From contig NZ_WLYI01000034.1 of NCBI RefSeq assembly GCF_009707515.1, positions 1 to 61,664 of the forward strand: a DNA stretch of 61,664 nucleotides. The letters run 5' to 3'. Made by a program: the position numbers and the translations under genes. Under the pieces are notes generated by a model. It had not been told where the DNA came from, did not search any database, and saw nothing but the letters and a program-made list of their open reading frames with translations. Below, in pieces: positions 8,583 to 17,479 of this stretch; position 1 is the stretch's first letter, and each line of letters starts with the position of its first letter. The DNA is from Pseudomonas karstica. GTDB lineage: Bacteria > Pseudomonadota > Gammaproteobacteria > Pseudomonadales > Pseudomonadaceae.

Positions 8583-9494
8583 TTATCTTCGGTGCTGTTT
8601 GGCTGGGTAAAGCGTGTCCACCAGTACCTGCCAATCGAAGGGTTCGCTGTAGATCACTCCTCGCTCGACCATGCTTTCCACCAATCCCCGTTGTGTGGCG
8701 ACAATCGCCTGGCTCATGTTCGGCGTGATACCGACATCGGCGGCGGTCTTGGCGACTTCTTCCATTTCCTCGGCCCGTCTACGGCCGTGTTCAGCCACGC
8801 GACTAATCAGATAATGCGGTTGCCGCGCATTCCAGCCCATCTCGGGAAAGCTTTTGTGCAGTGAAGCCAGAACCAGTTCTTCGGCCCCATATTGCCGAGC
8901 CGTCGACAGACATTCGGTGGTGAGTGCTTCCAGACCTTTAATCATCACGCTGCGGCACATCTTGATCGCCGACGCGATGCCAATCCTGTCCGCTACCACC
9001 TTAACGTTGAAACCCAGCGGTTCAAGCAACTGCACCAATGCAAGCGCTTGAGCGCCGCCCAGCAAAATGGGCGTCTGTAAGCGTTGCGGCGGAACCGGAG
9101 CCATCACCGCCGCGTCGATGTAATTTGCCCCGCTGGGCAACAAGGCATCACGGGAAGCCTGCTTGGTGGTGGGTGCGACTGAGTTGATGTCCATGAAAAA
9201 CTGGCCTGGCAACAGGCAGTCGGCCAGTTCCCAGGCGACCACCTGCGCCGACCCGGCAGTCACTGCCGATATCACCAGTTGCGCGCCCAGTATCGCTTCG
9301 GCCGCCGATTCATATACCTCAACCTTGGCGCTGGCAGCCTTGGCCAGGAGGGTGTCGCGCCGCGCCGGATCATCCAGCAGCCGGTCATAGACGCGCACCC
9401 TGACGCCTTGGGCGGCCAGGTCCTGGCCAATGATCCCGCCGGCCTCGCCGAAGCCGATCAGTGCAACACAGTTACATGGGTTGTTTGCAGTCAT
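8583..9494 (-). CDS. NAD(P)-dependent dehydrogenase, beta-hydroxyacid type with DUF1932
   Basis: A 303-aa protein with an N-terminal Rossmann loop (ALIGFGEAGGIIGQDL) of the 6-phosphogluconate/3-hydroxyisobutyrate dehydrogenase superfamily and a C-terminal DUF1932 helical domain (CRSVMIKGLEALTTECL). The catalytic Lys of the superfamily is plausibly in IKMCRSVMIKG. It should oxidise a beta-hydroxy acid with NAD(P)+. Its ATG overlaps the stop of the upstream symporter gene by four bases, so the two are translationally coupled. It is the last gene of the operon. The substrate is unknown; the transporters upstream suggest an organic acid. Confidence 0.82.
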   Translation of the reverse strand: MTANNPCNCVALIGFGEAGGIIGQDLAAQGVRVRVYDRLLDDPARRDTLLAKAASAKVEVYESAAEAILGAQLVISAVTAGSAQVVAWELADCLLPGQFFMDINSVAPTTKQASRDALLPSGANYIDAAVMAPVPPQRLQTPILLGGAQALALVQLLEPLGFNVKVVADRIGIASAIKMCRSVMIKGLEALTTECLSTARQYGAEELVLASLHKSFPEMGWNARQPHYLISRVAEHGRRRAEEMEEVAKTAADVGITPNMSQAIVATQRGLVESMVERGVIYSEPFDWQVLVDTLYPAKQHRR

Positions 9495-10795
9495 TTGGCT
9501 GTTTCCTCCAAGGCTTGGCGCGTTGTGCAGGCCTTCGGTTCAGTGGGGTTCAGATAAGCATCGAAGCGCGCGCGATCGAACAGGTTTTCCCAGCGGCAGA
9601 TCACAAATACAGCGACGCTGTTGCCAATAACATTGGTGGTCGATGTGGCGATGGCCAGCACTCGATCAATACCAAATAACAGGCCCAGCGCGCCCAGTGG
9701 CAATACGCGTACTGACTCAAGAGTCGCCGCCAGCTTGATCACCGCGCCACCTGCCGCGCCCGCGCCGCCCTTGGAGGTCAGGAGCATTACCCCGAGCAGG
9801 CTCAACTGCTGCCCAAACGACAGGCTGGTATCCGTGGCCTGGGCGAGAAACCCCAAACCGCAGGCCATGTACAAACAGGCACCATCGATATTGAAGCTAT
9901 ATCCGGCCGGCAGAACGAACCCCACCACGGCTTCATCGCAGCCAGCCTGGGTGAGCTTGGTGACCAGTTTTGGAAACGCCGCCTCGCTGGACGCGGTGCC
10001 CATGGCGACAATCGCTTCCTCTTTGATGACGCGCAGAATCTTGATGATCGAAAAGCCGGCCAGCGCCGCTACGCTGCCCAGTATCAGGAAGATGAAAATC
10101 AGCACACTGGCGTAATACGTGAGGATATAGCGCAGCAGGTAAAGGAGCGTCTGGGACCCGAAGCCGCCCACCGCCGCCGCCATCGCGCCAAAGGCCCCAA
10201 TAGGCGAAAGGCGCATGATGTAAGAAAGCAACTTGAACGTCACGGTCTGACCTTCGGTAAGCAGGCGCATGCCCACCCAGTCTGGCTTGGCACACTGAGC
10301 CAGCGCCAGGCCGACCAGTACCGAAACAAACAGCACCGGCAGGATGTCGCCCTCGACGAAGGCTGACGCCAGGGTCTTGGGGATGATCGACAGGAAGAAA
10401 TGCTCAAGGCTGAAGCTGCCACCGGACATCGCCGCATTGACCGTCGCGGCCTGTCCGGCAGCCAATTCATCGCCCATCCGCGCATGCAGCCCGTCACCAG
10501 GTCGCACCAGGGACACCACGGTAAAACCCACCACCATCGCCAGGCTGCTGACCACTTCAAAGTAGATCAAGGTTTTAATGCCGATCCGTCCGAGGCGACG
10601 GAAATCGCCGATGTGGGCAATACCATGAACCACAGTGAAAAAAATGATGGGCCCCAGCAGCATCTTCAGCAATGCGATGAAGGCGGTGCCCAGAGGCTTC
10701 ATTTTTATCGCGATGTCAGGGGCCAGTAGCCCGAGCGCTATTGCCAGCGCCATGGCGATGAGTACCTGGATGTATAGTTTTGCGAGTAGTTTCAT
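9491..10795 (-). CDS. Dicarboxylate/amino acid:cation symporter (DctA/GltP type)
   Basis: A 434-aa DAACS-family symporter of inner-membrane topology with about eight helices and two re-entrant loops. Family motifs are present: LLGPIIFFTVVHGIAHIGD, GTASSEAAFPKL, PAGYSFNIDGACLYMA, TSKGGAGAAGGAVIKL and VIGNSVAVFVI. It imports C4-dicarboxylates or related acids with H+/Na+. I prefer the ATG at 10795, where homologues start (MKLLAKLYIQVL); an in-frame extension to 10840 exists. It lies 60 bases after the MFS gene and overlaps the DUF1932 gene. Two unrelated organic-acid importers in one operon is notable. Confidence 0.87.
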   Translation of the reverse strand: MKLLAKLYIQVLIAMALAIALGLLAPDIAIKMKPLGTAFIALLKMLLGPIIFFTVVHGIAHIGDFRRLGRIGIKTLIYFEVVSSLAMVVGFTVVSLVRPGDGLHARMGDELAAGQAATVNAAMSGGSFSLEHFFLSIIPKTLASAFVEGDILPVLFVSVLVGLALAQCAKPDWVGMRLLTEGQTVTFKLLSYIMRLSPIGAFGAMAAAVGGFGSQTLLYLLRYILTYYASVLIFIFLILGSVAALAGFSIIKILRVIKEEAIVAMGTASSEAAFPKLVTKLTQAGCDEAVVGFVLPAGYSFNIDGACLYMACGLGFLAQATDTSLSFGQQLSLLGVMLLTSKGGAGAAGGAVIKLAATLESVRVLPLGALGLLFGIDRVLAIATSTTNVIGNSVAVFVICRWENLFDRARFDAYLNPTEPKACTTRQALEETAK

Positions 10796-10811
10796 GCGGT
10801 TCTCGGCATTA

Positions 10812-10819
10812 TTTTTATT
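10812..10819 (-). promoter_or_regulatory. Candidate Hfq/Crc motif upstream of the symporter
   Basis: AATAAAAA on the minus strand matches AANAANAA, between the MFS stop and the symporter start, about 17 bases before the ATG at 10795. Crc control is inferred. Confidence 0.3.
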
Positions 10820-10855
10820 ATCGGTGGCACGAACCTCCACCCCGGGATAATGCGT

Positions 10856-12154
10856 TCAGCCTGGAGTGCTATATCTTTCCTTCATCCCCACATCAGCCAA
10901 CCCGACAGGTGTCGGCGCCGAAGCTTCGACAGCGGTCAGATCCACCCCGGTTGCTTCCGGCAGACACAATGCGGCCAGGAAGCCGATCAGATAGGAACCG
11001 ATGGCAAAGGAACCCATGGCCACAGGCAGGCTTATGTGTATCGAGGCAAAACCAACTGCTGCCGGCATGATCGAACCGAAGCCACGACCAAAACTGGTAC
11101 AGAACCCTGCGCCGTTGGCCCGGATACGAGTGGGGTAAAGTTCCGAAAACGTCAGGGGCAAACCCGAGGCCAGCCCGCCCTGAAAAGCGCCAAGCAACAG
11201 GCCCAATCCCAGGATCACATTCATGCTGATGTCGGCAAACATGTAGACCGAGACCACAAGCGCCTGACACACCAGAAACAACATGAACGCCCGGCCCCGG
11301 CCTATTCGGTCACTGATCAGGCCATAGATGAACGGCCCGAGCAGCGAGCCAACGATAGTCACCGCCAGATAACCCGAGGTGGATGCGATAGGCAGGTTCA
11401 GCACGGTGCGCATGTAGGTCGGTAGCCAGGTGATCATGATGTACGCGCCACCAAAAATTCCACTCGCCAGCACGGTACTGATAAGGGTGACGCGACGATG
11501 CTCGGTGGCAAAAATCGCCTTCAGGTCGATGCTCTTGCCCAGTTTGCGCGTCTGATTGAACGCGGCGGATTCCGGTACCAGGCGCCGGATAAACCAGATC
11601 AGCAACGCTGGCAACAAGCCGATCGCGAAAAATGCCCGCCAGGCGATGTCGTCTGGCAAGAAGCTGAACAGCACCGGCATGGTAGCCAACGAGATGGCAT
11701 AACCTACCGCATACCCGCTCTGTACCGAGGCGGCCACCCGGCCGCGCAACGCGGGCTTGATGGCTTCGCTGATCAGTACTGCACCCACGACTGCTTCACC
11801 ACCGTAACCGATGCCTTGCAGAAAACGCACCGGCAAAAAACTCCAGAAGCCGGTGCAAAACGCACCCATGCAAGTGAAGATCGCAACCCACAACACCGTG
11901 CCCTGCATCACTTTGATGCGGCCATAACGATCCGCCAGCATCCCGGCTCCCCAACCACCCAGGGCGCTGCCAATCAACGATACCGACCCCAGCAACCCGG
12001 CGTCGGACTTGCTCAGGCTCAGCGCCGTCAGCAACACTGGCATCATCAGGGCGAAGATGGTCGAATCCATCGAGTCGAGGGTAAATCCACCGAAACACGC
12101 CCAGTAGGTGCGTTTCTCGGTGGATGTCAGATCGGAATACCAACCCAGTCGCAT
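10856..12154 (-). CDS. MFS transporter, aromatic/organic acid:H+ symporter type
   Basis: A 432-aa, 12-helix major facilitator. The loop 2-3 motif GGWGAGMLADRYGR and the loop 8-9 counterpart GLISDRIGRGRA are intact, and the charged DSMD in helix 1 (GGFTLDSMDSTIFAL) is typical of the AAHS and related sugar-acid/organic-acid branches. It is the first gene of the MFS-symporter-DUF1932 operon. I use the ATG at 12154, preceded by ATAAGGATGAGCAG, rather than the in-frame start at 12187. The substrate is unknown. Confidence 0.85.
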   Translation of the reverse strand: MRLGWYSDLTSTEKRTYWACFGGFTLDSMDSTIFALMMPVLLTALSLSKSDAGLLGSVSLIGSALGGWGAGMLADRYGRIKVMQGTVLWVAIFTCMGAFCTGFWSFLPVRFLQGIGYGGEAVVGAVLISEAIKPALRGRVAASVQSGYAVGYAISLATMPVLFSFLPDDIAWRAFFAIGLLPALLIWFIRRLVPESAAFNQTRKLGKSIDLKAIFATEHRRVTLISTVLASGIFGGAYIMITWLPTYMRTVLNLPIASTSGYLAVTIVGSLLGPFIYGLISDRIGRGRAFMLFLVCQALVVSVYMFADISMNVILGLGLLLGAFQGGLASGLPLTFSELYPTRIRANGAGFCTSFGRGFGSIMPAAVGFASIHISLPVAMGSFAIGSYLIGFLAALCLPEATGVDLTAVEASAPTPVGLADVGMKERYSTPG

Positions 12155-12164
12155 CTGCTCATCC

Positions 12165-12172
12165 TTATTCTT
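12165..12172 (-). promoter_or_regulatory. Candidate Hfq/Crc motif at the MFS ribosome-binding site
   Basis: AAGAATAA on the minus strand matches AANAANAA and directly precedes the AGGA of the MFS gene. The position fits Crc/Hfq translational repression. Confidence 0.4.
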
Positions 12173-12216
12173 ATGGAAGTAAGTCAAGATGTTACCGGGA
12201 TGGGCCGTGCAACTCG

Positions 12217-12238
12217 GCTCGAAAGCTTTATCGAGCCC
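12217..12238. promoter_or_regulatory. Palindrome upstream of the MFS-symporter-DUF1932 operon
   Basis: GGCTCGA and TCGAGCC form perfect 7-bp arms around an 8-base AT-rich centre (AAGCTTTA), about 60 bases upstream of the operon start. It has the shape of an operator for the adjacent regulator, but a role is unproven. Confidence 0.35.
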
Positions 12239-12283
12239 ACGCTATTGTTTATATCGGTCGTAAACCGTGGGTTGGGGAAGGTG

Positions 12284-12790
12284 AAGGACCTTCGGCAATC
12301 AAGGTCCAGGCGACTGCTGCGCAGCCGATCGCAGGCTGCGCCAGCGGCTACAGGAGATCGCTTGTGTAGCCGCTGGCGAGGCACGAGGTTGCGATAAAGG
12401 CCGCAGGACCTTCAGCAATCTCAAAGCCCCAAACGACTGCTGCGCAGCCGATCGCAGGCTACGCCAGCGGCTACAGGAGATCGTTTGTGTAGCCGCTGCC
12501 GAGGCACGAGGTTGCGATAAGGGCCGCAGGACCTTCGGCAATTTCAAACCCCAGGCGACTGCTGCGCAGCCGATCGCAGGCTACGCCAGCGGCGACAGGA
12601 GATCGCTTGTGTAGCCGCTGCCGAGGCACGAGGCTGCGATAAGGGCCGAAGGACCTTCGGCAATTTCAAACCCCAGGCGACTGCTGCGCAGCCAATCGCA
12701 GGCTACGCCAGCGGCGACAGGAGATCGCTTGTGTAGCCGCTGCCGAGGCACGAGGCTGCGATAAGGGCCGCAGGACCTTCGGCAATTTCA
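12284..12790. repeat. Four tandem copies of a 122-bp intergenic repeat
   Basis: The core CGACTGCTGCGCAGCC recurs at 12311, 12434, 12556 and 12678, a period of 122-123 bases, and each unit runs from AGGACCTTCGGCAAT to GATAAGGGCCGC. Units also share GTAGCCGCTGCCGAGGCACGA. Neighbouring units differ at few positions, and units 3 and 4 are the most alike, so the array grew by recent duplication. CTGCTGCGCAGC is itself palindromic. A single dispersed copy lies at 25629-25720. Short open frames inside are by-products of the repeat. Confidence 0.9.
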
Positions 12791-12933
12791 TGAGTAAGCA
12801 TGCCCGTGAACGCCAGTTGGGAGTTATCACGAAAGCAAAAATTCCAGGTTTGCCAAGTGGGTTCGAATTCGTCGTGGTAATGCCCCGGCGGTCACATCGG
12901 CTGCTCTACGGTTCGAGCGTGGGGGAGGGCAGG

Positions 12934-12959
12934 GGCTGCCCGCCAGTTGGCGGGCAGCC
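12934..12959 (-). terminator. Hairpin after the glycolate operon
   Basis: GGCTGCCCGCCA and GGCGGGCAGCC form a strong GC-rich stem with a 3-4 base loop, 8 bases beyond the stop codon of the permease gene. No T-run follows; it probably ends or stabilises the operon mRNA. Confidence 0.65.
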
Positions 12960-12967
12960 GGCAGGTT

Positions 12968-14668
12968 TCAGGAGACCTTTTGCAGCGGGTCGCTGATGCC
13001 CAGGAGATAGAAGCTAATCATGCCGATGATACCGGCCAGGATGATGTAGTACAGCGTTGGCAGTATGGTCTTGCGCAGGGTGATTCCTTCGCGACCCAGC
13101 AGGCCGACCGTCGCCGATGCTGCTACCACGTTGTGAATGGCGATCATGTTACCGGCCGCCGCACCCACCGATTGCAACGCTACCATCAACGCGCCGGAGA
13201 GGCCCAACAGTTCTGCGGTGTTGAACTGGAACTGCGCCAGCATCAGGTTGGACACGGTGTTGGAGCCGGCAATGAACGCACCCAGTGCTCCCACTGCCGG
13301 AGCGAAAAACGGATACACACCGCCGACACTGTCTGCGACCAGGCGCGCCATCGCCACCGGCATCGACACCAACTCCGACGCGTTAACCCCTGAGTTAATC
13401 AGGATACGCACCATGGGGATGGTGAAGATCAACACGAAACCCGCGCCCAGCAAGGTTTTGCTCGACTCGCTCACGGCTGCCACCAGCTCGCGGGCGCGCA
13501 TGCGGTGAAGGAAGAAGGTCATCAGCGAAACCACGCAGAGCAGGCCGCCAGGCAGGTAGAGCACTTCCAGGCTGGCGGACACGCCCGTCTCACCCAGAAT
13601 GTCTTTCGCGCCGAGGCTCAGCGACAGCAGCCAGGCCTTCAGTGGCGCAATGTTGCGTGACAGCACCAACAGCACGGCCAGCAGCACATAGGGTGCCCAG
13701 GCCATGGGTACGGAAATCGCCTTCTTGCCGGCCATATCGTCGAGTTTCATCTCGATCTTGCCCATCCACTCGACTGGCCACTCGCTGGCCGGGGCAAAAT
13801 CCCAGGTGGTCTTAGGCAGCAGGAAGCCGGCTTTGGCAGCAGGGATCACAATGCTCAGGCCCACCAAGGCACCAATCATCGAGGGGAATTCCGGGCCGAG
13901 GAACACGCCGGCGGCCGCGTAAGGAATGACAAAGGCGAGCCCGGTGAAGATCGCAAACGGCGCCATTACCAGACCTTCGCGCCAGGATTGGTTCTTGCCG
14001 AAGAAGCGGGTCATGATGCTGATCATGATCAGCGGCATGAGAATCCCACAGAGGGCATGGATGATCGCCACCCGTGAGAAGATCAGATGGAAAAACACGT
14101 CCCAGTGGCTGCCGACTGCGGCCAGTTGCGCACCGATACCGGTCTGGTCAAGGCCACCTGCGACTCCGACCACCATGGGTGCGCCGACGGCACCAAAAGA
14201 GACCGGCGTGGACTGCACCAGCATGCCGAGTACAACCGCGGCCATGGCCGGGAAGCCCAAGGCAACCATTAGCGGAGCGACCACCGCGGCAGGTGTGCCG
14301 AAGCCGGAAGCGCCCTCGATGAAGCAGCCGAACAGCCAGGCTACGATCAGCGCCTGGACCCGACGGTCAGGACTGATATTGGCAAAGCCGCGGCGAATAG
14401 AGCTGATGCCGCCGGAATGCTTAAGCGTGTTGAGCAGCAGAATAGCCCCGAAGATGATCCACAGGATCGCCGCCGTGAGGATGAGGCCCTGCAGCGTGGA
14501 GGCCAGGACCCGATTGAACGTCATGCCCCAGGCCGCGAGGCCGATCAGTGCCGTAAGCACGAAGACCACCGGCATGGCGTATTTGGCTGGCCAGCGAAAG
14601 CCGATCAGTAACACGCCCGCCAGTACCAGCGGCACGAATGCCAAGATGGACAGCAGTGTTTGACTCAT
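12968..14668 (-). CDS. glcA: Glycolate/L-lactate permease (GlcA/LldP family)
   Basis: A 566-aa inner-membrane protein with 12 or more helices of the lactate permease family (MSQTLLSILAFVPLVLAGVL at the start; GCFIEGASGFGTPAAVVAPL; AGSNTVSNLMLAQFQFNTAE). LldP and GlcA are close paralogues that both move L-lactate, D-lactate and glycolate with H+. Because it is the last gene after glcDEFGB, as in the E. coli glcDEFGBA order, I call it the glycolate permease; no lactate dehydrogenase gene is next to it. The ATG at 14668 follows AAAGGAACCAAACC. It lies 141 bases beyond glcB. Confidence 0.82.
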   Translation of the reverse strand: MSQTLLSILAFVPLVLAGVLLIGFRWPAKYAMPVVFVLTALIGLAAWGMTFNRVLASTLQGLILTAAILWIIFGAILLLNTLKHSGGISSIRRGFANISPDRRVQALIVAWLFGCFIEGASGFGTPAAVVAPLMVALGFPAMAAVVLGMLVQSTPVSFGAVGAPMVVGVAGGLDQTGIGAQLAAVGSHWDVFFHLIFSRVAIIHALCGILMPLIMISIMTRFFGKNQSWREGLVMAPFAIFTGLAFVIPYAAAGVFLGPEFPSMIGALVGLSIVIPAAKAGFLLPKTTWDFAPASEWPVEWMGKIEMKLDDMAGKKAISVPMAWAPYVLLAVLLVLSRNIAPLKAWLLSLSLGAKDILGETGVSASLEVLYLPGGLLCVVSLMTFFLHRMRARELVAAVSESSKTLLGAGFVLIFTIPMVRILINSGVNASELVSMPVAMARLVADSVGGVYPFFAPAVGALGAFIAGSNTVSNLMLAQFQFNTAELLGLSGALMVALQSVGAAAGNMIAIHNVVAASATVGLLGREGITLRKTILPTLYYIILAGIIGMISFYLLGISDPLQKVS

Positions 14669-14682
14669 GGTTTGGTTCCTTT

Positions 14683-14690
14683 TTATTGTT
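14683..14690 (-). promoter_or_regulatory. Candidate Hfq/Crc motif at the glcA ribosome-binding site
   Basis: AACAATAA on the minus strand matches AANAANAA and abuts the AAAAAGGAACC ribosome-binding site of the permease. This is the usual position for Crc/Hfq repression of transporter translation. Confidence 0.45.
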
Positions 14691-14809
14691 GTGAACCACA
14701 GTTTTCCGGGGTGTCCGGTGCCACGTATCGAGAGCACATGTGCTCCGCGAGTCGCGTCGACAGGGATCACCCATCGCCGCGCTCATGCTCGAGAGTCCCT
14801 GGGCCTTGC

Positions 14810-16987
14810 TCAGGCCCGCTGCTTGAAACGTAAACGCCAGGCGTGCAGCAACGGCTCGGTATAGCCGCTGGGTTGCTCGCGGCCCTTGAACACCAAGTCG
14901 CAGGCGGCCTGGAACGCCATCGAGGCGGCATAATCGCGAGCCATCGCTCGGTACAACGGATCGCCCGCGTTTTGCTGGTCGACTACCTTGGCCATACGCT
15001 CAAGGCTCGCGCGCACCTGAGCCTCGCTGACCACCTTGTGGTGCAGCCAGTTAGCGATGTGTTGGCTGGAGATACGCAGGGTTGCGCGGTCTTCCATCAG
15101 GCCGACGTTGTGGATATCCGGCACTTTGGAGCAACCGACGCCTTGCTCGACCCAGCGCACCACATAACCGAGGATGCCCTGGCAGTTATTGTCCAGTTCT
15201 TCCTGGACCTGGCTGGCGCTCCAGTTCGGCTCGGCAGCCACCGGCACGCTGAGCAGGTCATTGAGCAGGTTGTCGCGCTGGCTGTTCAGGTCGATGGCTT
15301 CCAACTCGCGTTGCACCGCCTGCACATCCACCTGGTGGTAATGCAAGGCATGCAACGTGGCGGCGGTTGGCGAGGGTACCCAGGCCGTGTTGGCGCCGGC
15401 CTTGGGGTGAGCGATCTTCTGCTCGAGCATGGAGGCCATCAGGTCTGGCATGGCCCACATGCCCTTACCGATCTGCGCCCGGCCACGCAGGCCGCAGCTC
15501 AGGCCAACCAGCACGTTGTTGCGTTCATAGGCCTGGATCCAGGCGCTGCTCTTCATGTCGCCCTTGCGCAGCATGGCGCCGGCCTCCATGGCGCTGTGCA
15601 TCTCATCACCGGTACGGTCGAGAAAGCCGGTGTTGATAAAGGCCACCCGCGCACCCGCGCTGGCAATGCACGCCTTGAGGTTGATACTGGTACGGCGCTC
15701 CTCGTCCATGATGCCCATCTTCAGGGTGTGAGGTGGCAGTTGCAGCAGGTCCTCGATGCGCGTGAACAGCAGATCGGCAAATGCCACTTCAGCCGGGCCG
15801 TGCATTTTCGGCTTGACGATATAGACGCTGGCGGTACGCGAGTTACCGTGGCGCTGGAGGTCATGCAGGGCGATCAGGCTGGTCAGCACGCCGTCGAGAA
15901 TGCCTTCGGGGATTTCGCGGCCTTCGCTGTCGAGGATCGCCGGGTTGCCCATCAGATGGCCGACGTTACGCACAAACAGCAGCGAGCGGCCATGCAACTT
16001 CAACTCGCCACCGGCGGCAGCGGTGTACTCGCGGTCCGGGTTGAGACGGCGCACGATTTGCTTGCCGCCTTTTTCCAGCGCTTCACTGAGATCTCCCTTC
16101 ATCAGGCCGAGCCAGTTACGATAGATCAGCACCTTATCGCCAGCATCGACCGCCGCAACGGAGTCTTCGCAGTCGAGAATGGTCGACAGCGCGGACTCAA
16201 CCAGCAGGTCCTTGACCCCTGCAGTATCGGTGGCGCCAATCTGGCTGCTGGCATCGATCTGGATTTCCACATGCAGGCCGTTGTTCTTCAGCAGCACGGC
16301 TGTTGGCGCGCTGGCCTGGCCCTGGTAGCCGACAAACTTGCCGGCCTGGGCCAGGCCGGTTTGGGTGCCGTTGGCCAGGGTCACCTGGAGCTGACCTTCA
16401 CTCACCCGGTAATTGACCGAGCCGGCATGCGAGCCACTGACCAGCGGCGCTGCCTGGTCGAGGAGGGCACGGGCGAAGGTGATGACCTTGTCGCCCCGCA
16501 CTGGGTTGTAGCCTGGGCCCTTCTGTGCACCGCCTTCTTCAGGGATGGCATCGGTGCCGTACAACGCATCGTACAAAGAGCCCCAGCGCGCGTTGGCCGC
16601 GTTCAGCGCGTAGCGCGCATTCATCATCGGCACCACCAGTTGTGGACCGGCCTGGCGGGTGATCTCGCTGTCGACGTTGGCGGTGCTGGCCTGCACGCTG
16701 TCTGGCTGCGGTAACAGGTAGCCAATGGACTCGAGGAAGTCGCGGTAGGCCGGCATGTCGCTAACCGGGCCTGGATGCTCGCGGTGCCAGGTGTCCAGCT
16801 TTGCTTGCAGGGCATCACGTTCGGCCAGCAGTGCACGATTGTGCGGTGCCAGGTCATGCACCAGAGCGTCGAAACCGGCCCAGAACGCCTCGCGCTGAAT
16901 ACCGCTGCCGGGCAGCACTTCCTCGTCGACGAAACGTTGCAGGTTGGTAGCCACTTGCAGGCGCTGGCAGTTCACGCGGTCAGTCAT
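14810..16987 (-). CDS. glcB: Malate synthase G
   Basis: A 725-aa protein, the normal length for isoform G. It condenses glyoxylate with acetyl-CoA to malate in the cytosol, the step that feeds the product of glycolate oxidase into central metabolism. Recognisable stretches are ILDCEDSVAAVDA (acidic metal site), KMHGPAEVAFAD, GIMDEERRTSINLK and GKGMWAMPDLM. The ATG at 16987 follows TTGGAGAGTGAAA; the longer frame to 17041 is not used. It lies between glcG and the permease, all on one strand. Confidence 0.95.
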   Translation of the reverse strand: MTDRVNCQRLQVATNLQRFVDEEVLPGSGIQREAFWAGFDALVHDLAPHNRALLAERDALQAKLDTWHREHPGPVSDMPAYRDFLESIGYLLPQPDSVQASTANVDSEITRQAGPQLVVPMMNARYALNAANARWGSLYDALYGTDAIPEEGGAQKGPGYNPVRGDKVITFARALLDQAAPLVSGSHAGSVNYRVSEGQLQVTLANGTQTGLAQAGKFVGYQGQASAPTAVLLKNNGLHVEIQIDASSQIGATDTAGVKDLLVESALSTILDCEDSVAAVDAGDKVLIYRNWLGLMKGDLSEALEKGGKQIVRRLNPDREYTAAAGGELKLHGRSLLFVRNVGHLMGNPAILDSEGREIPEGILDGVLTSLIALHDLQRHGNSRTASVYIVKPKMHGPAEVAFADLLFTRIEDLLQLPPHTLKMGIMDEERRTSINLKACIASAGARVAFINTGFLDRTGDEMHSAMEAGAMLRKGDMKSSAWIQAYERNNVLVGLSCGLRGRAQIGKGMWAMPDLMASMLEQKIAHPKAGANTAWVPSPTAATLHALHYHQVDVQAVQRELEAIDLNSQRDNLLNDLLSVPVAAEPNWSASQVQEELDNNCQGILGYVVRWVEQGVGCSKVPDIHNVGLMEDRATLRISSQHIANWLHHKVVSEAQVRASLERMAKVVDQQNAGDPLYRAMARDYAASMAFQAACDLVFKGREQPSGYTEPLLHAWRLRFKQRA

Positions 16988-17065
16988 TTTCACTCTCCAA
17001 AAAACACTACAGGTGCGGCGCTGGGCGCAAGCGCGGATCACGGCGGAACCGCCTCGTTATTGGAA

Positions 17066-17467
17066 TCAGCTCAGTGCGGCGACGCCGGCTTTGGCCACTT
17101 GTGCGTCTTGATCGGCCTTGACCCCGGAAACGCCCACTGCGCCGATCACCTGGCCATCAACAATCACCGGCACCCCCCCTTCCAACGAGGTCAGCAGCGG
17201 AGCGGACAGGAACGCGCTACGCCCGCCATTGACCATGTCTTCATAGCCTTTGGTTTCGCGACGCCCGATGGCGGCGCTGCGTGCCTTCTCGCTGGCAATG
17301 TAGGCCGCGATCGGTGCGCAGCCGTCGAGGCGCTCCAGGGCCAGCGGGTGACCGCCGTCGTCGACCACGCTGATGGTCACAGCCCAGTGGTTTTTCTCGG
17401 CTTCGCTGCGGGCTGCGGCGAGCATTTTGCTGACGTCGGTCTGGCTCAATACGGCTTTGCTAAGCAT
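17066..17467 (-). CDS. glcG: GlcG/HbpS-like protein of the glycolate operon
   Basis: A 133-aa protein of the DUF336 (GlcG/HbpS) family: VTISVVDDGGHPLALERLDG, YIASEKARSAA and GGVPVIVDGQVIGAVGVSG. It is found in most glc operons; homologues bind heme or cobalamin-like ligands, but the role in glycolate use is unsettled. The start follows CGGAGAACACC. It lies 12 bases after glcF and 78 bases before glcB. Confidence 0.9.
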   Translation of the reverse strand: MLSKAVLSQTDVSKMLAAARSEAEKNHWAVTISVVDDGGHPLALERLDGCAPIAAYIASEKARSAAIGRRETKGYEDMVNGGRSAFLSAPLLTSLEGGVPVIVDGQVIGAVGVSGVKADQDAQVAKAGVAALS

Positions 17468-17479
17468 GGTGTTCTCCGG

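Noticed and set aside
10980..11030. A second hrp-box-like arrangement (GGAACC near 10997 with CCAC downstream)
   Set aside because: The spacing between the two elements is 20 bases, outside the 15-16 required, and no gene starts behind it.
12299..12547. An open frame with an internally repeated protein sequence
   Set aside because: The repetition comes from the 122-bp DNA repeat, and the same false peptide appears at the dispersed copy near 25.6 kb.
12284..12790. A CRISPR-like array
   Set aside because: Whole 122-bp units repeat without unique spacers, and no cas genes are present.
14843..16714. A 623-codon open frame antisense to glcB
   Set aside because: It is a shadow of the malate synthase gene: its codon use mirrors the opposite strand and it has no recognisable domain.
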